From: Vibrio sp. SCSIO 43135
GTDB lineage: Bacteria; Pseudomonadota; Gammaproteobacteria; Enterobacterales; Vibrionaceae
NCBI RefSeq assembly: GCF_023716665.1
Contig: NZ_CP071859.1
Coordinates: 248,001-312,000 of the forward strand
DNA length: 64,000 nt
Direction of reading: 5' to 3'
Translations under genes and position numbers: made by a program
Part shown: piece by piece, positions 18,981 through 28,345 of the stretch
Layout of the letters: each line of letters starts with the position of its first letter
How positions within the stretch are numbered: the first letter of the stretch is position 1
The notes under the pieces: generated by a model
What the model was told of the DNA's origin: nothing
Databases searched by the model: none
The model's input: only the letters and a program-made list of their open reading frames with translations

Positions 18981-20000
18981 ATGCTGGTTGTTCGTCCAAT
19001 TGCAATGTCGGATTACGATGCTTTGCACACATGTGCGGTAGAGTCGGGTCACGGATTCACATCTCTTCCAGTTAACGAAGAACTGTTAACTAACCGAATT
19101 AAACACTCAGAATACAGCTTTGGAAAGCCAGACGTTACCGAACCGGGTGATGAAGGTTATCTGATGGTGGGCTTTGATAGTGAAACCGGCGAAGTAGCAG
19201 GTTGTACTGGTATTGAAGCCTCTATTGGCTGGGATGTTCCGTTTTATTCTTATCACATCAGCACCGTGGTGCACTCATCACCAAAGTTAGGCGTGAACAA
19301 TGTGGTTAAACTGCTAACGTTTGGTAATAACTACACCGGTTGCAGTGAAATTTGTACGTTGTTCTTACGTCCAAGTTTCCGTGGTGGTTTGAATGGCCGC
19401 TTGATGTCTAAGTGTCGATTCTTGATGATGGCAGAACATCCACATCGATTCTCTGACACCATTTTTGCTGAAATGCGCGGAGTGTCTGACGCAGAAGGTA
19501 ACTCACCGTTCTGGCAATGGCTACAAGAACACTTCTTCTCGATTGATTTTACGATGGCAGATTATCTAACAGGTATTGGTAAGAAAGGCTTCATCGCTGA
19601 CTTGATGCCTAAACTGCCAATCTACATCAACTTACTGAGTAAAGAAGCTCAGGAAGTTATTGGTAAGGTACACGACAATACTCGCCCTGCTCTCAAGCTG
19701 TTGGAGCGCGAAGGTTTCACTTGCCGCAATTACGTGGATATCTTTGATGCGGGCCCTACGGTGGAATGTGACCGTCGTAATATTGAGTCGGTACGCCACT
19801 CGTTCCGTGCCAAGGTACAAATCGCTGAGCACACCAGCTCTCAAGATTATCTAATCTCGAATACCTCGTTTGAAAACTTCCGTGCGGGCGCAGCGAAAGC
19901 TGCTTACGACCAAGCGACGGAAACAGTGATCATCTCTGCTAGCGTTGCGAAAGCGCTTGAAGTGGAAGAGGGCGGCTATGTCCGCATGTTGGCTCAGTAA
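18981..20000 (+). CDS. astA: Arginine N-succinyltransferase
   Basis: First step of the AST pathway: succinyl-CoA plus arginine gives N2-succinylarginine. The product is 339 residues, the family length, with the AstA N-terminus MLVVRPIAMSDYDAL, the GNAT-like core LFLRPSFRGGLNGRLMSKCRF, and the conserved AEMRG segment. The ATG at 18981 has a strong AGGAGGG nine bases ahead. The gene is 51 bases before astD, so the two form one unit. A 235-base gap separates it from argD. Confidence 0.96.
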   Translation: MLVVRPIAMSDYDALHTCAVESGHGFTSLPVNEELLTNRIKHSEYSFGKPDVTEPGDEGYLMVGFDSETGEVAGCTGIEASIGWDVPFYSYHISTVVHSSPKLGVNNVVKLLTFGNNYTGCSEICTLFLRPSFRGGLNGRLMSKCRFLMMAEHPHRFSDTIFAEMRGVSDAEGNSPFWQWLQEHFFSIDFTMADYLTGIGKKGFIADLMPKLPIYINLLSKEAQEVIGKVHDNTRPALKLLEREGFTCRNYVDIFDAGPTVECDRRNIESVRHSFRAKVQIAEHTSSQDYLISNTSFENFRAGAAKAAYDQATETVIISASVAKALEVEEGGYVRMLAQ

Positions 20001-20051
20001 TAGCCTGTCTTGAAACTGAACTTAGACAGTCGAATTTAGAAGGATAGAAAC

Positions 20052-21509
20052 ATGACACAGTGGATTGCAGGTGAATGGGTAGCGGGCCAAGGCGAGGCAA
20101 TGAACTCAATCAGTCCGTTTAACAACGAAGTGATCTGGCAAGGCGACAGCGCAACACCCGCTCAAGTGGAATCAGCGGTAAAAGCAGCGCGTGAGGCATT
20201 TGTTAGCTGGAAAAAGCTCAGCTTCGAAGAGCGTGAAAAAATCGTTTTGGCGTTTGCTGAAAAAGTGAAAGAGAACAGCGAAGAAATCGCGCAGATCATT
20301 GCCAAAGAAACGGGCAAACCAATCTGGGAAACTCGCACTGAAGCGGCGGCAATGGCAGGTAAAATTGCCATCTCTATTCGCGCCTATCATGACCGCACTG
20401 GCGAAGCGCAACGTGAAGCGGCAGGTAACCAAATCGTACTCCGTCATCGACCGTTAGGTGTGATGGCGGTATTTGGCCCTTATAACTTCCCAGGCCACCT
20501 ACCAAACGGTCATATCGTCCCAGCTCTGCTAGCGGGGAATACGGTGGTCTTCAAACCTTCAGAGCAAACGCCTTGGACGGGCGAATTTGCCATGAAGCTG
20601 TGGCAAGAGGTCGGTCTGCCTGCTGGTGTGATTAACCTTGTGCAAGGCGCGAAAGAAACCGGCATTGCTCTGGCGGATGCGAAAGGCATTGATGGCGTAC
20701 TGTTCACGGGTAGTGCGAACACTGGTCATATCCTACATCGTCAATTTGCGGGTCAACCGGGTAAAATGCTGGCTCTCGAGATGGGCGGTAACAACCCAAT
20801 GGTGATTTCTGACCAATATGGCGACCTAGATGCAACGGTATACACCATTATCCAATCTGCGTTTATTAGTGCAGGCCAGCGTTGTACTTGTGCGCGTCGT
20901 TTGTATGTACCTCAAGGTGAGAAAGGTGACCAGCTGATCGTTAAGCTAGTTGAAGCAACCAAGAACATTCGCGTCGACCAACCATTTGCAGACCCAGCAC
21001 CGTTTATGGGGCCGCAAATCTCACAAGCAGCAGCGAAGTTCATTTTGGACGCTCAAGCAAACCTACAATCGCTCGGTGGAGAAAGCCTAGTTGAAGCCCA
21101 AGCTGGCGTGGCTGCGTTTGTCTCACCGGGTATCATTGATGTGACAAACATTGCTGATTTGCCTGATGAAGAATACTTTGGCCCACTACTGCAAGTAGTG
21201 CGTTACCAAGGGCTAGAGAAGGCGGTTGAGTTGGCAAATGACACTCGCTTTGGCCTGTCTGCTGGTTTGGTATCAACCGACGACGCAGAGTGGGATTACT
21301 TTGTTGACCATATTCGTGCAGGCATCGTAAACCGCAATCGTCAGTTAACAGGGGCAAGTGGTGATGCACCGTTTGGTGGCCCTGGCGCATCGGGTAACTT
21401 GCGTCCAAGTGCTTACTACGCGGCGGATTACTGTGCGTATCCAATGGCATCTATGGAAGGGCAAGAGACTTTACTGCCAGCGACACTTAGCCCAGGCCTA
21501 GCGCTGTAA
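20052..21509 (+). CDS. astD: Succinylglutamate-semialdehyde dehydrogenase
   Basis: NAD-dependent oxidation of succinylglutamate semialdehyde, fourth step of the AST pathway. The product is 485 residues of the aldehyde dehydrogenase superfamily. The catalytic Cys278 is in [12 protein letters not shown], the general-base Glu in [10 protein letters not shown], and the cofactor loop in [11 protein letters not shown]. The N-terminal [12 protein letters not shown] and the C-terminal [14 protein letters not shown] are AstD-like. It follows astA closely behind an AAGGAT site. Confidence 0.96.
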   Translation: MTQWIAGEWVAGQGEAMNSISPFNNEVIWQGDSATPAQVESAVKAAREAFVSWKKLSFEEREKIVLAFAEKVKENSEEIAQIIAKETGKPIWETRTEAAAMAGKIAISIRAYHDRTGEAQREAAGNQIVLRHRPLGVMAVFGPYNFPGHLPNGHIVPALLAGNTVVFKPSEQTPWTGEFAMKLWQEVGLPAGVINLVQGAKETGIALADAKGIDGVLFTGSANTGHILHRQFAGQPGKMLALEMGGNNPMVISDQYGDLDATVYTIIQSAFISAGQRCTCARRLYVPQGEKGDQLIVKLVEATKNIRVDQPFADPAPFMGPQISQAAAKFILDAQANLQSLGGESLVEAQAGVAAFVSPGIIDVTNIADLPDEEYFGPLLQVVRYQGLEKAVELANDTRFGLSAGLVSTDDAEWDYFVDHIRAGIVNRNRQLTGASGDAPFGGPGASGNLRPSAYYAADYCAYPMASMEGQETLLPATLSPGLAL

Positions 21510-21594
21510 CGATGTTAAGAGTTAAGTCGCCATGGTATTAAGCCAATGCGGCGACTGAACCACTTAAAAATAATAGAAGCCTAAAGAGCTTTAG

Positions 21595-21646
21595 TGGCTA
21601 TCTGATTGTGGTGTGTCGTTTTCCTGCAATAGATAGCCATTTTTAT
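21595..21646 (+). terminator. Probable terminator after astD
   Basis: TGGCTATCT (21595-21603) pairs exactly with AGATAGCCA (21631-21639), followed by TTTTTATA. The 27-base loop is long, so efficiency is uncertain. An additional inverted repeat AGTCGCC/GGCGACT (21525-21531 and 21550-21556) lies upstream. Confidence 0.55.
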
Positions 21647-21702
21647 ACGTAGATTTCCAATAACCACAACCACTTAAGCAACACGCTCTACAAGGAGGCG
21701 AC

Positions 21703-22494
21703 ATGACGCCAACGGTATTATTTGATTCGCTATGGACAGACTACATTGCAAGGTTATGTCCTTCTGCTGAAAAGGTTCACAAACTGCTAAAAGAAGACGA
21801 AGCGTTGATCAATGATCATATTGCTTTGCGTACATTTAATGTCGCACCGCTAGGTATCGAAACGCTGGCGCAGCCGTTTTTAGACGTTGGCTATAAAGCT
21901 TGTGGCGATTATGTATTTGAAAGTAAAAAGTTGGTGGCGAAGCATTATGAGCACCCAGATCCGAGCCAACCTAAAGTATTCATTAGTGAGCTCAAAGTGG
22001 AAGAGTGTTCAAAGCAGCTACAGAGCATTGTAGCCAAGCTCGTAGAGCAATTGGATCATAGTAAGCTAAAAGGTCATGAATTCTTGTCTGGTGGGCGATT
22101 ATGGGAGCTAAGCTATGCTGACTTCCAAACATTGGCCAAAGAAAGTGAGTACGCTTCTTGGCTTGCTGCGCATGGATACGGTGCTAACCACTTTACTGTG
22201 AGTGTCAATCAGCTAAATGCGTTTGATGAAGTAAAAGGAGTGAATGACCACCTGCGTGAAGCAGGCTTTACTATCAATGAGTCGGGTGGCGAAGTGAAGG
22301 GCTCTCCAGAGGTATTATTAGAGCAATCATCGACGATGGCAGACAAAGTGCCAGTGAACTTTACTGAAGGCGCAGAGGTGATTCCTGGTGGCTTCTATGA
22401 ATTCGCTAAACGCTACCCTATGGCTAATGGTGAACTCTACCCAGGGTTTGTGGCTGCTTCCGCCGATAAAATCTTTGAGAGCACTAACGGCTAA
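21703..22494 (+). CDS. DUF1338 family protein (2-oxoadipate dioxygenase/decarboxylase-like)
   Basis: A 263-residue member of the DUF1338/HglS family. The best-known members are iron enzymes that turn 2-oxoadipate into 2-hydroxyglutarate in lysine breakdown. The likely metal ligands are present: His39 (NDHIALRTF), His163 (GANHFTVSV) and Glu233 (GGFYEFAKRYP). It is much shorter than the roughly 450-residue enterobacterial YdcJ form. The start has GGAGG seven bases ahead. The location after astD suggests amino-acid catabolism, but its substrate here is unknown. Confidence 0.82.
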   Translation: MTPTVLFDSLWTDYIARLCPSAEKVHKLLKEDEALINDHIALRTFNVAPLGIETLAQPFLDVGYKACGDYVFESKKLVAKHYEHPDPSQPKVFISELKVEECSKQLQSIVAKLVEQLDHSKLKGHEFLSGGRLWELSYADFQTLAKESEYASWLAAHGYGANHFTVSVNQLNAFDEVKGVNDHLREAGFTINESGGEVKGSPEVLLEQSSTMADKVPVNFTEGAEVIPGGFYEFAKRYPMANGELYPGFVAASADKIFESTNG

Positions 22495-22556
22495 GCGAGC
22501 GATAAAGCAGATGCTTCGTTTGTGGCATCTGCTTGGTTTCACAAGGTTAGAGAAAC

Positions 22557-22594
22557 AAAAAAGCCACCAATGTTTCCATTGGTGGCTTTTAAAA
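22557..22594. terminator. Bidirectional terminator between the DUF1338 gene and crp
   Basis: AAAAGCCACCAATG, loop TTTC, CATTGGTGGCTTTT, flanked by an A-run on one side and T-run on the other. The 14-base stem is perfect. It serves the two convergent genes. Confidence 0.9.
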
Positions 22595-22616
22595 TTTTTG
22601 GCTTAATCAGTGAAGA

Positions 22617-23249
22617 TTAACGAGTACCGTAAACAACGATAGTCTTACCGTGAGCAGAAATCAGGTTTTGCTCTTCAAGCATCTTCAAGATACGACCTAC
22701 TGTTTCACGAGAACAACCAACGATTTGGCCGATTTCTTGACGAGTGATCTTGATTTGCATGCCGTCTGGGTGAGTCATTGCATCTGGTTGTTTCGCTAGG
22801 TTCAGAAGAGTCTGAGCGATACGGCCAGTCACGTCCAAGAACGCTAGGTCACCTACTTTTTGGCTAGTCACTTGTAGGCGGCTTGCCATTTGCGCAGAAA
22901 GGCGCATTAGGATATCTGGGTTAACTTGGATAAGTTGACGGAATTTCTTAAATGAGATTTCTGCAACTTCACAAGGAGATTTAGCACGAACCCAAGCGGT
23001 ACGCTCTTGGTCTTCTTCGAATAGACCAAGTTCACCGATAAAGTCGCCTTGGTTTAGGTAAGAAAGGATCATTTCCTTACCTTCTTCGTCTTTGATAAGA
23101 ACCGCTACTGAACCTTTAACGATGTAGTACAAAGTTTCAGCTTTCTCGCCCGCATGAATCAGCGTGCTTTTTGAAGGGTACTTATGAATATGACAATGTG
23201 AAAGAAACCACTCTAGTGTTGGATCGGTTTGAGGTTTACCTAGAACCAT
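22617..23249 (-). CDS. crp: cAMP receptor protein (CRP)
   Basis: The global cAMP-dependent regulator of carbon use, competence and virulence traits in vibrios. The product is 210 residues, exactly the E. coli length. The cyclic-nucleotide-binding domain (about residues 18-130) has GELGLFEE and the cAMP-phosphate-binding [10 protein letters not shown], and the C-terminal helix-turn-helix carries [16 protein letters not shown]. The recognition helix RETVGR is identical to that of E. coli CRP, so the site consensus should match. It is transcribed alone, with a possible autoregulatory site upstream. Confidence 0.98.
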   Translation of the reverse strand: MVLGKPQTDPTLEWFLSHCHIHKYPSKSTLIHAGEKAETLYYIVKGSVAVLIKDEEGKEMILSYLNQGDFIGELGLFEEDQERTAWVRAKSPCEVAEISFKKFRQLIQVNPDILMRLSAQMASRLQVTSQKVGDLAFLDVTGRIAQTLLNLAKQPDAMTHPDGMQIKITRQEIGQIVGCSRETVGRILKMLEEQNLISAHGKTIVVYGTR

Positions 23250-23441
23250 AATATCTCACTTCCTCTGCAGGGTACGCTTGCCGCTTTCCATATTTTAGCT
23301 AAGCCTTAAATTGACTTACTAGGATAAGAGCACTTTACAAATGCTGCAAGCTAACTTGTGTTTCGGTTAAGAATAGTACCCTTTTCCGGGTACGATTTCT
23401 TGATTTTAATCGGGTCATAGCACGGATATTTTAAGCAAAAG

Positions 23442-23457
23442 TGTGCACATGATCACG
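23442..23457. promoter_or_regulatory. Putative CRP-binding site upstream of crp
   Basis: TGTGC-ACATGA-TCACG matches eight of ten positions of TGTGA-N6-TCACA. It lies about 190 bases upstream of the crp start, in the 242-base gap before prkB. Autoregulation of crp is known in E. coli; for this site it is an inference. Confidence 0.45.
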
Positions 23458-23491
23458 GTATGAAAAGTAAACGACTTTTCTGTAGGGTTAT

Positions 23492-24361
23492 CTAGCCAAT
23501 TTTTCCAGTTTCGATGAGTTGCTGTAGGATTGGCCTTGCAATCAGTTCCATAGCAAAACTCATCTTACCGCCCGGCACAACAAGCGTGTTGTGGCGCGAC
23601 ATAAACGAACCATCAATCATCGCAAGCAAGTATGGGAAGTCGACATTCTTGATGCCACGTAGGCGAATCACGACAAAACTTTCGTCCAAACTCGGGATGC
23701 CTTTCGCATTCAATGGGTTAGACGTATCGACCGTGGGAACACGCTGGAAATTAATGTGGGTACGAGAAAATTGTGGCGTGATGTAGTTTAGGTAGTCGTC
23801 CATTGAGCGGACAATGGAGTCCATCACGGCTTCACGGGAATGGCCACGATCGCGAGTATCTCGAACGAATTTCTGAATCCATTCAAGGTTAACGATAGGT
23901 ACCATGCCAATCAGTAGATCGACGTGCTGTGCCACGTTGACTTCGCCATCAACGACACCGCCATGGAGACCTTCATAAAATAGGACGTCGGAGTCTTCTG
24001 GCAAATCTTGCCAAGGTGTAAACGTACCTGGCATTTGATTGTAAGGCACGGCTTCGTCAAAGGTGTGCAGATAACGGCGGACTTGGCCAACCCCTTCGTT
24101 ACCATACTTACGGAAAAATTCTTCTAGGGTTGGGAAATCGTTGGCTTGCGGGCCAAAGTAACTGATGTGTTTTCCTTGCTCACGCGCTTTACGAATCTCC
24201 ACATCCATTTCTGGACGTGTGAAGCGGTGGAAGCTATCGCCTTCAACCCATGCAGGTTTTACGTTCATCATATTGAACATTTTGCGGAAGGCTTCGGAAG
24301 TGGTGGTGGTTCCTGCTCCTGAAGAACCAGTCACCGCAATAATCGGGTGTTTTGCAGACAT
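23492..24361 (-). CDS. prkB: PrkB-type phosphoribulokinase-like P-loop kinase
   Basis: A protein of 289 residues with a P-loop GSSGAGTTT (residues 12-20) and the phosphoribulokinase/uridine kinase fold; it has FYEGLHGG and the C-terminal LVVPGGKMSFAMELIARP. Close relatives sit beside crp in many gamma-proteobacteria that lack RuBisCO, so the physiological substrate is not established and Calvin-cycle function should not be assumed. The start has AAGG about nine bases ahead. Neighbours are crp downstream and yheU upstream, the conserved order. Confidence 0.9.
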   Translation of the reverse strand: MSAKHPIIAVTGSSGAGTTTTSEAFRKMFNMMNVKPAWVEGDSFHRFTRPEMDVEIRKAREQGKHISYFGPQANDFPTLEEFFRKYGNEGVGQVRRYLHTFDEAVPYNQMPGTFTPWQDLPEDSDVLFYEGLHGGVVDGEVNVAQHVDLLIGMVPIVNLEWIQKFVRDTRDRGHSREAVMDSIVRSMDDYLNYITPQFSRTHINFQRVPTVDTSNPLNAKGIPSLDESFVVIRLRGIKNVDFPYLLAMIDGSFMSRHNTLVVPGGKMSFAMELIARPILQQLIETGKIG

Positions 24362-24460
24362 GACAAACCTTGTCTTAAAAGTAACTTACTTGTTAGCAAA
24401 GCCCACTATAGCACGGCAAAGAAAAACGTCTACTTTGGCGCACTACGTGCGTTATCAGCT

Positions 24461-24673
24461 TTATAGATGCTTTTTAAGTTGAATATCAACTGTCTCATGC
24501 AACTCAGAAAAAACGATGACTGCTTCACCGTTTTGCAGCTGCAATTTAACGTGGTCAACTTTATCTTGTAGCGAAAATTCCATTTCGCCGTAGTCCGTGC
24601 CTTCGCGGAGCACAAACTCTTTGATTAAGTTTTCTAGTGTGTCTGGCTGGATGTCTTGCCAAGGGATGATCAT
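24461..24673 (-). CDS. yheU: YheU family protein
   Basis: A small protein of 70 residues beginning [20 protein letters not shown], the typical start of the UPF0270/YheU family. It is acidic, has no signal peptide or membrane segment, and its function is unknown. It lies between prkB and yheT on the same strand, the arrangement also seen in enterobacteria, and may be cotranscribed with yheT. Confidence 0.9.
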   Translation of the reverse strand: MIIPWQDIQPDTLENLIKEFVLREGTDYGEMEFSLQDKVDHVKLQLQNGEAVIVFSELHETVDIQLKKHL

Positions 24674-24748
24674 AAATACCTCTTCACTTTATGATGCGAT
24701 TGACTCTTACTTCCACGCGACTTTTCTGATTTGCGCGCTTTTCCTAGT

Positions 24749-25780
24749 TTATACGTATAGCTGAGCTGCGTCAGAGTTTTCTGCCGCTTCGTTGTCGATA
24801 GGATATTTAGCACTAGTGAAACTTTCGTAATAAGCAGGGAGAGCTTCTTCCAACCAAAAGCGTGGCTTCAACACGCTACCCGTAACGAAGCCGACATGCC
24901 CCCCTTGCGCGAATAGGCGGTAATCGATGTTGTCGGGTAGAACGAACTTCGGAATCACTTGATCCGTCATGAAAGGGTCGTCTTTGGCATGGATGATCTG
25001 AAGAGGGAGCTTAATGTCTTTGAGCTTGTGAATTCCAGAACACTGCTGATAGTAATCTTGTGCGTCTTTAAAGCCGTGTAGCGGAGCGGTGATCAGGTCA
25101 TCAAATTCATAAAGCTTTGTCACTCGCTTAATACTGTTGTACGACAGCCCCAGTTCACCTTTCAATAAGTGGTGTTTCTGTAGGGCGCTCTTCTTTAGTG
25201 AAGAGAGTAAGTAGCGTCGGTACACACGAGAGAACCCCACCTCAATTCGTTCTGAACAGGCGCCTAAATCTAATGGGGCTGACACTATGCTAGCGGCATC
25301 GAGCAGTGGCTGCTGATTGTATTTTGCCAAGTAGTTGGCAAGCATGTTACCGCCGAGAGAGATACCCACCGCGATTTTACGTTGATTGGGAAACTGATTA
25401 TCTAAATGCTCCAAAAACAGTCGAGCGTCTTCTACTTCTCCAGAGTGGTAAGCGCGGGCTTGTTGGTTGGGCTTTCCGCTGCAGCCGCGAAAGTGCATCA
25501 TCACAGATAGCCAGCCATCTTGAGCGAAGGCATCCATTAACCCATTAGCATAGGGGCTGTAAAAGCAGCCTTCTAAACCATGGAAAAGTACAAAGACAGG
25601 TTTGTTACGTGCAGACTCATTGCTCCAGTCTTCGCTCCAAGCGAGATCTAAGAAATCGTTGTCCGGCGTATCCAATGTTTGCCAAATAGGTGAAAACAGC
25701 GCCTGCTTGCGGATAAAACGCGGGGCAAGTGTTTGTAGGTGAGGGTTGGTTAGCCCTGTCGCGGCAATAAATTGAGTCAT
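24749..25780 (-). CDS. yheT: YheT-type alpha/beta hydrolase
   Basis: A 343-residue alpha/beta hydrolase of the YheT/ABHD1-3 group. An oxyanion-region motif VLFHGLEG is followed by the nucleophile elbow GISLGGNMLANYL, the Asp-bearing HAKDDPFM, and the catalytic His in QGGHVGF. No signal peptide is seen. Bacterial members act on ester substrates, but the physiological one is unclear. It is followed by yheU and preceded after 21 bases by the TIGR02444-like gene, so yheS-TIGR02444-yheT-yheU probably form one operon. Confidence 0.92.
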   Translation of the reverse strand: MTQFIAATGLTNPHLQTLAPRFIRKQALFSPIWQTLDTPDNDFLDLAWSEDWSNESARNKPVFVLFHGLEGCFYSPYANGLMDAFAQDGWLSVMMHFRGCSGKPNQQARAYHSGEVEDARLFLEHLDNQFPNQRKIAVGISLGGNMLANYLAKYNQQPLLDAASIVSAPLDLGACSERIEVGFSRVYRRYLLSSLKKSALQKHHLLKGELGLSYNSIKRVTKLYEFDDLITAPLHGFKDAQDYYQQCSGIHKLKDIKLPLQIIHAKDDPFMTDQVIPKFVLPDNIDYRLFAQGGHVGFVTGSVLKPRFWLEEALPAYYESFTSAKYPIDNEAAENSDAAQLYV

Positions 25781-25801
25781 AGGCAGTCTTTGTGGATTAG
25801 C

Positions 25802-26281
25802 TTATTGATTCACTTGTGTCGGAGCTGGCTCTGAAAATGCTTGGAACAGATGTTCTCCACCTAATTGTCTGCAGTAGCGAAGTGTGAGTGGTTCACTCTG
25901 GTTGTTGGTAAGCTGCAGTGAGTTCATGCAATCGACTAAATCCGATTGCTGTTGCTTTTCCAACTGTAGCTCAAATTGCAGGGATTCTCGATATAAGGTA
26001 TCAGGAAGGTGAACCTTAGCTTTACGTCTAAGCTCACGGAAACTATGCAGGAGTGCTTCTGAGCGCCCTAAACACTCTTCGACTTTATGCCAGTCTTCAT
26101 CACGAAAAGAGACCTGCTGTTCATCAAGCCACTTGAGTAGCAGCAGTAGGTTTACATTGCCGTGGAACTGGTTTTGTAGCTGCAAGCACGCCTCTTTCAC
26201 TTCACGCACGCTGTAGTACTGCAAGCTAAACTGCCATAAGCGCTCCAGTGTTAACGAAATGCGGACGTGCTCTATAGTCAT
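25802..26281 (-). CDS. TIGR02444 family protein, unknown function
   Basis: A protein of 159 residues, mainly helical, with the N-terminal LTLERLWQFSLQYYSVREVKEACLQLQ and the VNLLLLLKWLDEQQ region seen in the family named TIGR02444. No catalytic motif, signal peptide or membrane segment is visible. The ATG overlaps the yheS stop by four bases (26278-26281), so translation of the two is probably coupled. This suggests a link to the ABC-F protein, but no function can be assigned. Confidence 0.78.
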   Translation of the reverse strand: MTIEHVRISLTLERLWQFSLQYYSVREVKEACLQLQNQFHGNVNLLLLLKWLDEQQVSFRDEDWHKVEECLGRSEALLHSFRELRRKAKVHLPDTLYRESLQFELQLEKQQQSDLVDCMNSLQLTNNQSEPLTLRYCRQLGGEHLFQAFSEPAPTQVNQ

Positions 26282-28200
26282 TGTTGGTTGAATTCCTTTT
26301 CCATCTGCTCAAGGACTTCTTGTTGTGCCATCCAGTCCATTTCGACGTCTTCTAGTTCGGATTTACTGCTGGCTTGAAGTGCGAGTACCTGATTAAGTTT
26401 AGCTTTATTTTCTGCTTCATACAGTGAAGTGTCTGATAATTGTGTTTCAGCGTCTTCAAGTGCCTGCGAAAGTTTGTCCATTTTCGTTTCAAGCTGAGTG
26501 AGCATCTTACGAATTGGTGCGGTTTGTTTGCGGAAGTCCGCTTCTCTGCGCTTTTGATCTTTTTTCGCTGCTGCACTGTTAGTGGTGTCTTTGGCTGGTT
26601 GCTGTGCTTGCGCTTCTTTACGTTCTGCTTTTTGTTGCTCTGTTAGCCACTTATAGTAATCATTGAGGTCGCCATCAAATGGTGCGACTTGGCGATCATG
26701 GACCAGGTACAAGTCGTCAGTTGTGGCGCGAAGTAGATAGCGGTCGTGCGATACGATCACCATCGCCCCCTCGAAGGTTTGTAGCGCGAGAGTCAGAGCT
26801 TGGCGCATGTCCAAATCTAAGTGGTTGGTTGGTTCATCGAGCAGTAACAGATTTGGTTTTTGCCAAACGATCAGCGCTAATACCAAGCGAGCTTTTTCAC
26901 CACCTGAAAACGGAGCGACTTTTTCTAGTGCTTTATCACCTTGGAAGCCAAAGCTACCTAGGTAGTTACGTAGTTCCAGCTCGTTTTTATCAGGCGCGAT
27001 CTGCATCATGTGTTGCAGTGGCGTTTCTTCTGGGTGAAGCGTTTCTAACTGATGCTGAGCAAAGTAGCCAATTTTGACGCCCTGCGAGTAAGTTAAATCA
27101 CCGCCTTGTGGTGTCAGTTCTCCAGAAAGCAGTTTAATTAAAGTCGATTTACCTGCGCCGTTGCGTCCAAGTAGGCCGATACGGCTACCCGGAACGAGGT
27201 TAAGGCGAATCTTCTCAAGGATCAGAGTATCGTTGTAGCCAGCAGAAACTTCATCCATCATCATGATTGGGTTGGGTAGTGCGGCAGGCTCTCTGAACTC
27301 GAAGCTGAATGGATTATCGAACTGCGCGGGTAACACCTTCTCCATTTTCTCAAGTGCTTTTATGCGGCTTTGTGCTTGGCGCGCTTTAGAGGCTTTGTAG
27401 CGAAAGCGATCAATATAGCTTTGCATATGTGCCATTTGCTTCTGCTGCTTTTGGAACATGGCTTGTTGTAGGACGAGTTTCTGCGCACGCTGATCTTCAA
27501 ATGATGAGTAGTTACCGGTGTACTCATTCATGGTTTGGTTTTCGATATGGACAATGCGTCCTACAATTGGATCAAGGAAGTCTCTATCGTGTGAGATAAG
27601 GATCAGCGTTCCTGGGTAATTTTGTAGCCAGCGCTCGAGCCACATAACCGCGTCGAGATCTAAGTGGTTAGTCGGTTCATCGAGTAGCAGTAGATCTGAA
27701 CGACACAGTAGAGCTTGCGCAAGGTTTAGGCGCATACGCCAACCACCAGAAAACTGTGTTAGGTTCCAGCTCATTTGCTGTTGGCTAAAGCCTAGACCAT
27801 CGAGGAGTTCAGCAGCGCGTGATTTGATGGTGTAACCACCAATGGTTTCGATTTTTCCGTGGATCTCAGCAACGAGAGTACCGTTATCGGCCTGCTCAGC
27901 GTCTGCAAGTTGCCTCTCTAAATCGCGGTATTCTCGGTCACCATCGATCACGTACTCAAGCGCTGGGCGTTCTAGCGCTGGTGTTTCCTGAGCAACCCAA
28001 GCGAGCTCCCAATGAGCGGGTTGGCTAAAAGAGCCAGCATCGATGGACAGTTCATCTTTCATCAAGGCAAATAGCGTTGACTTACCGCAGCCGTTTTTGC
28101 CGACTAGGCCGACTTTATCGCCGGGATGAATAGTTGCGGATGCTTGCTCTAAAAGAGGTTTACCGCCACGAAGGAGTTGGATGTCAGAAAAGATAATCAT
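26278..28200 (-). CDS. yheS: ABC-F family ATPase YheS
   Basis: A soluble protein of 640 residues with two ABC cassettes and no membrane domain: Walker A GLVGKNGCGKST and GLLGRNGAGKST, signatures FSGGWRMRL and FSGGEKARL, and Walker B LLLLDEPTNHLD twice. The linker between cassettes (about residues 230-300) is the ribosome-probing P-site tether of ABC-F factors. The C-terminus is a charged coiled coil. ABC-F proteins rescue or adjust stalled ribosomes. It is divergent from kefG and translationally coupled to the TIGR02444-like gene. Confidence 0.95.
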   Translation of the reverse strand: MIIFSDIQLLRGGKPLLEQASATIHPGDKVGLVGKNGCGKSTLFALMKDELSIDAGSFSQPAHWELAWVAQETPALERPALEYVIDGDREYRDLERQLADAEQADNGTLVAEIHGKIETIGGYTIKSRAAELLDGLGFSQQQMSWNLTQFSGGWRMRLNLAQALLCRSDLLLLDEPTNHLDLDAVMWLERWLQNYPGTLILISHDRDFLDPIVGRIVHIENQTMNEYTGNYSSFEDQRAQKLVLQQAMFQKQQKQMAHMQSYIDRFRYKASKARQAQSRIKALEKMEKVLPAQFDNPFSFEFREPAALPNPIMMMDEVSAGYNDTLILEKIRLNLVPGSRIGLLGRNGAGKSTLIKLLSGELTPQGGDLTYSQGVKIGYFAQHQLETLHPEETPLQHMMQIAPDKNELELRNYLGSFGFQGDKALEKVAPFSGGEKARLVLALIVWQKPNLLLLDEPTNHLDLDMRQALTLALQTFEGAMVIVSHDRYLLRATTDDLYLVHDRQVAPFDGDLNDYYKWLTEQQKAERKEAQAQQPAKDTTNSAAAKKDQKRREADFRKQTAPIRKMLTQLETKMDKLSQALEDAETQLSDTSLYEAENKAKLNQVLALQASSKSELEDVEMDWMAQQEVLEQMEKEFNQQ

Positions 28201-28345
28201 AGAAGTTCAATTTGCGCTGTCGTTTTTAACGCGAAGAATAGTAGGGGGAATACCGATAAATGTCGATCATTATACAATTTGAGTTATCATGCTAAAAACG
28301 ATAACAAATTGATAACGCATTTTTGCTAGGAAGTCTGCCCAAGGA

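Noticed and set aside
23462..23480. GAAAAGT-AAACG-ACTTTTC palindrome after prkB as a terminator
   Set aside because: No T-run follows on the reverse strand and the stem is AT-rich; too weak to call.
26679..27077. Forward open frame inside yheS
   Set aside because: Antisense to a conserved ABC-F coding sequence, with no recognisable domain.
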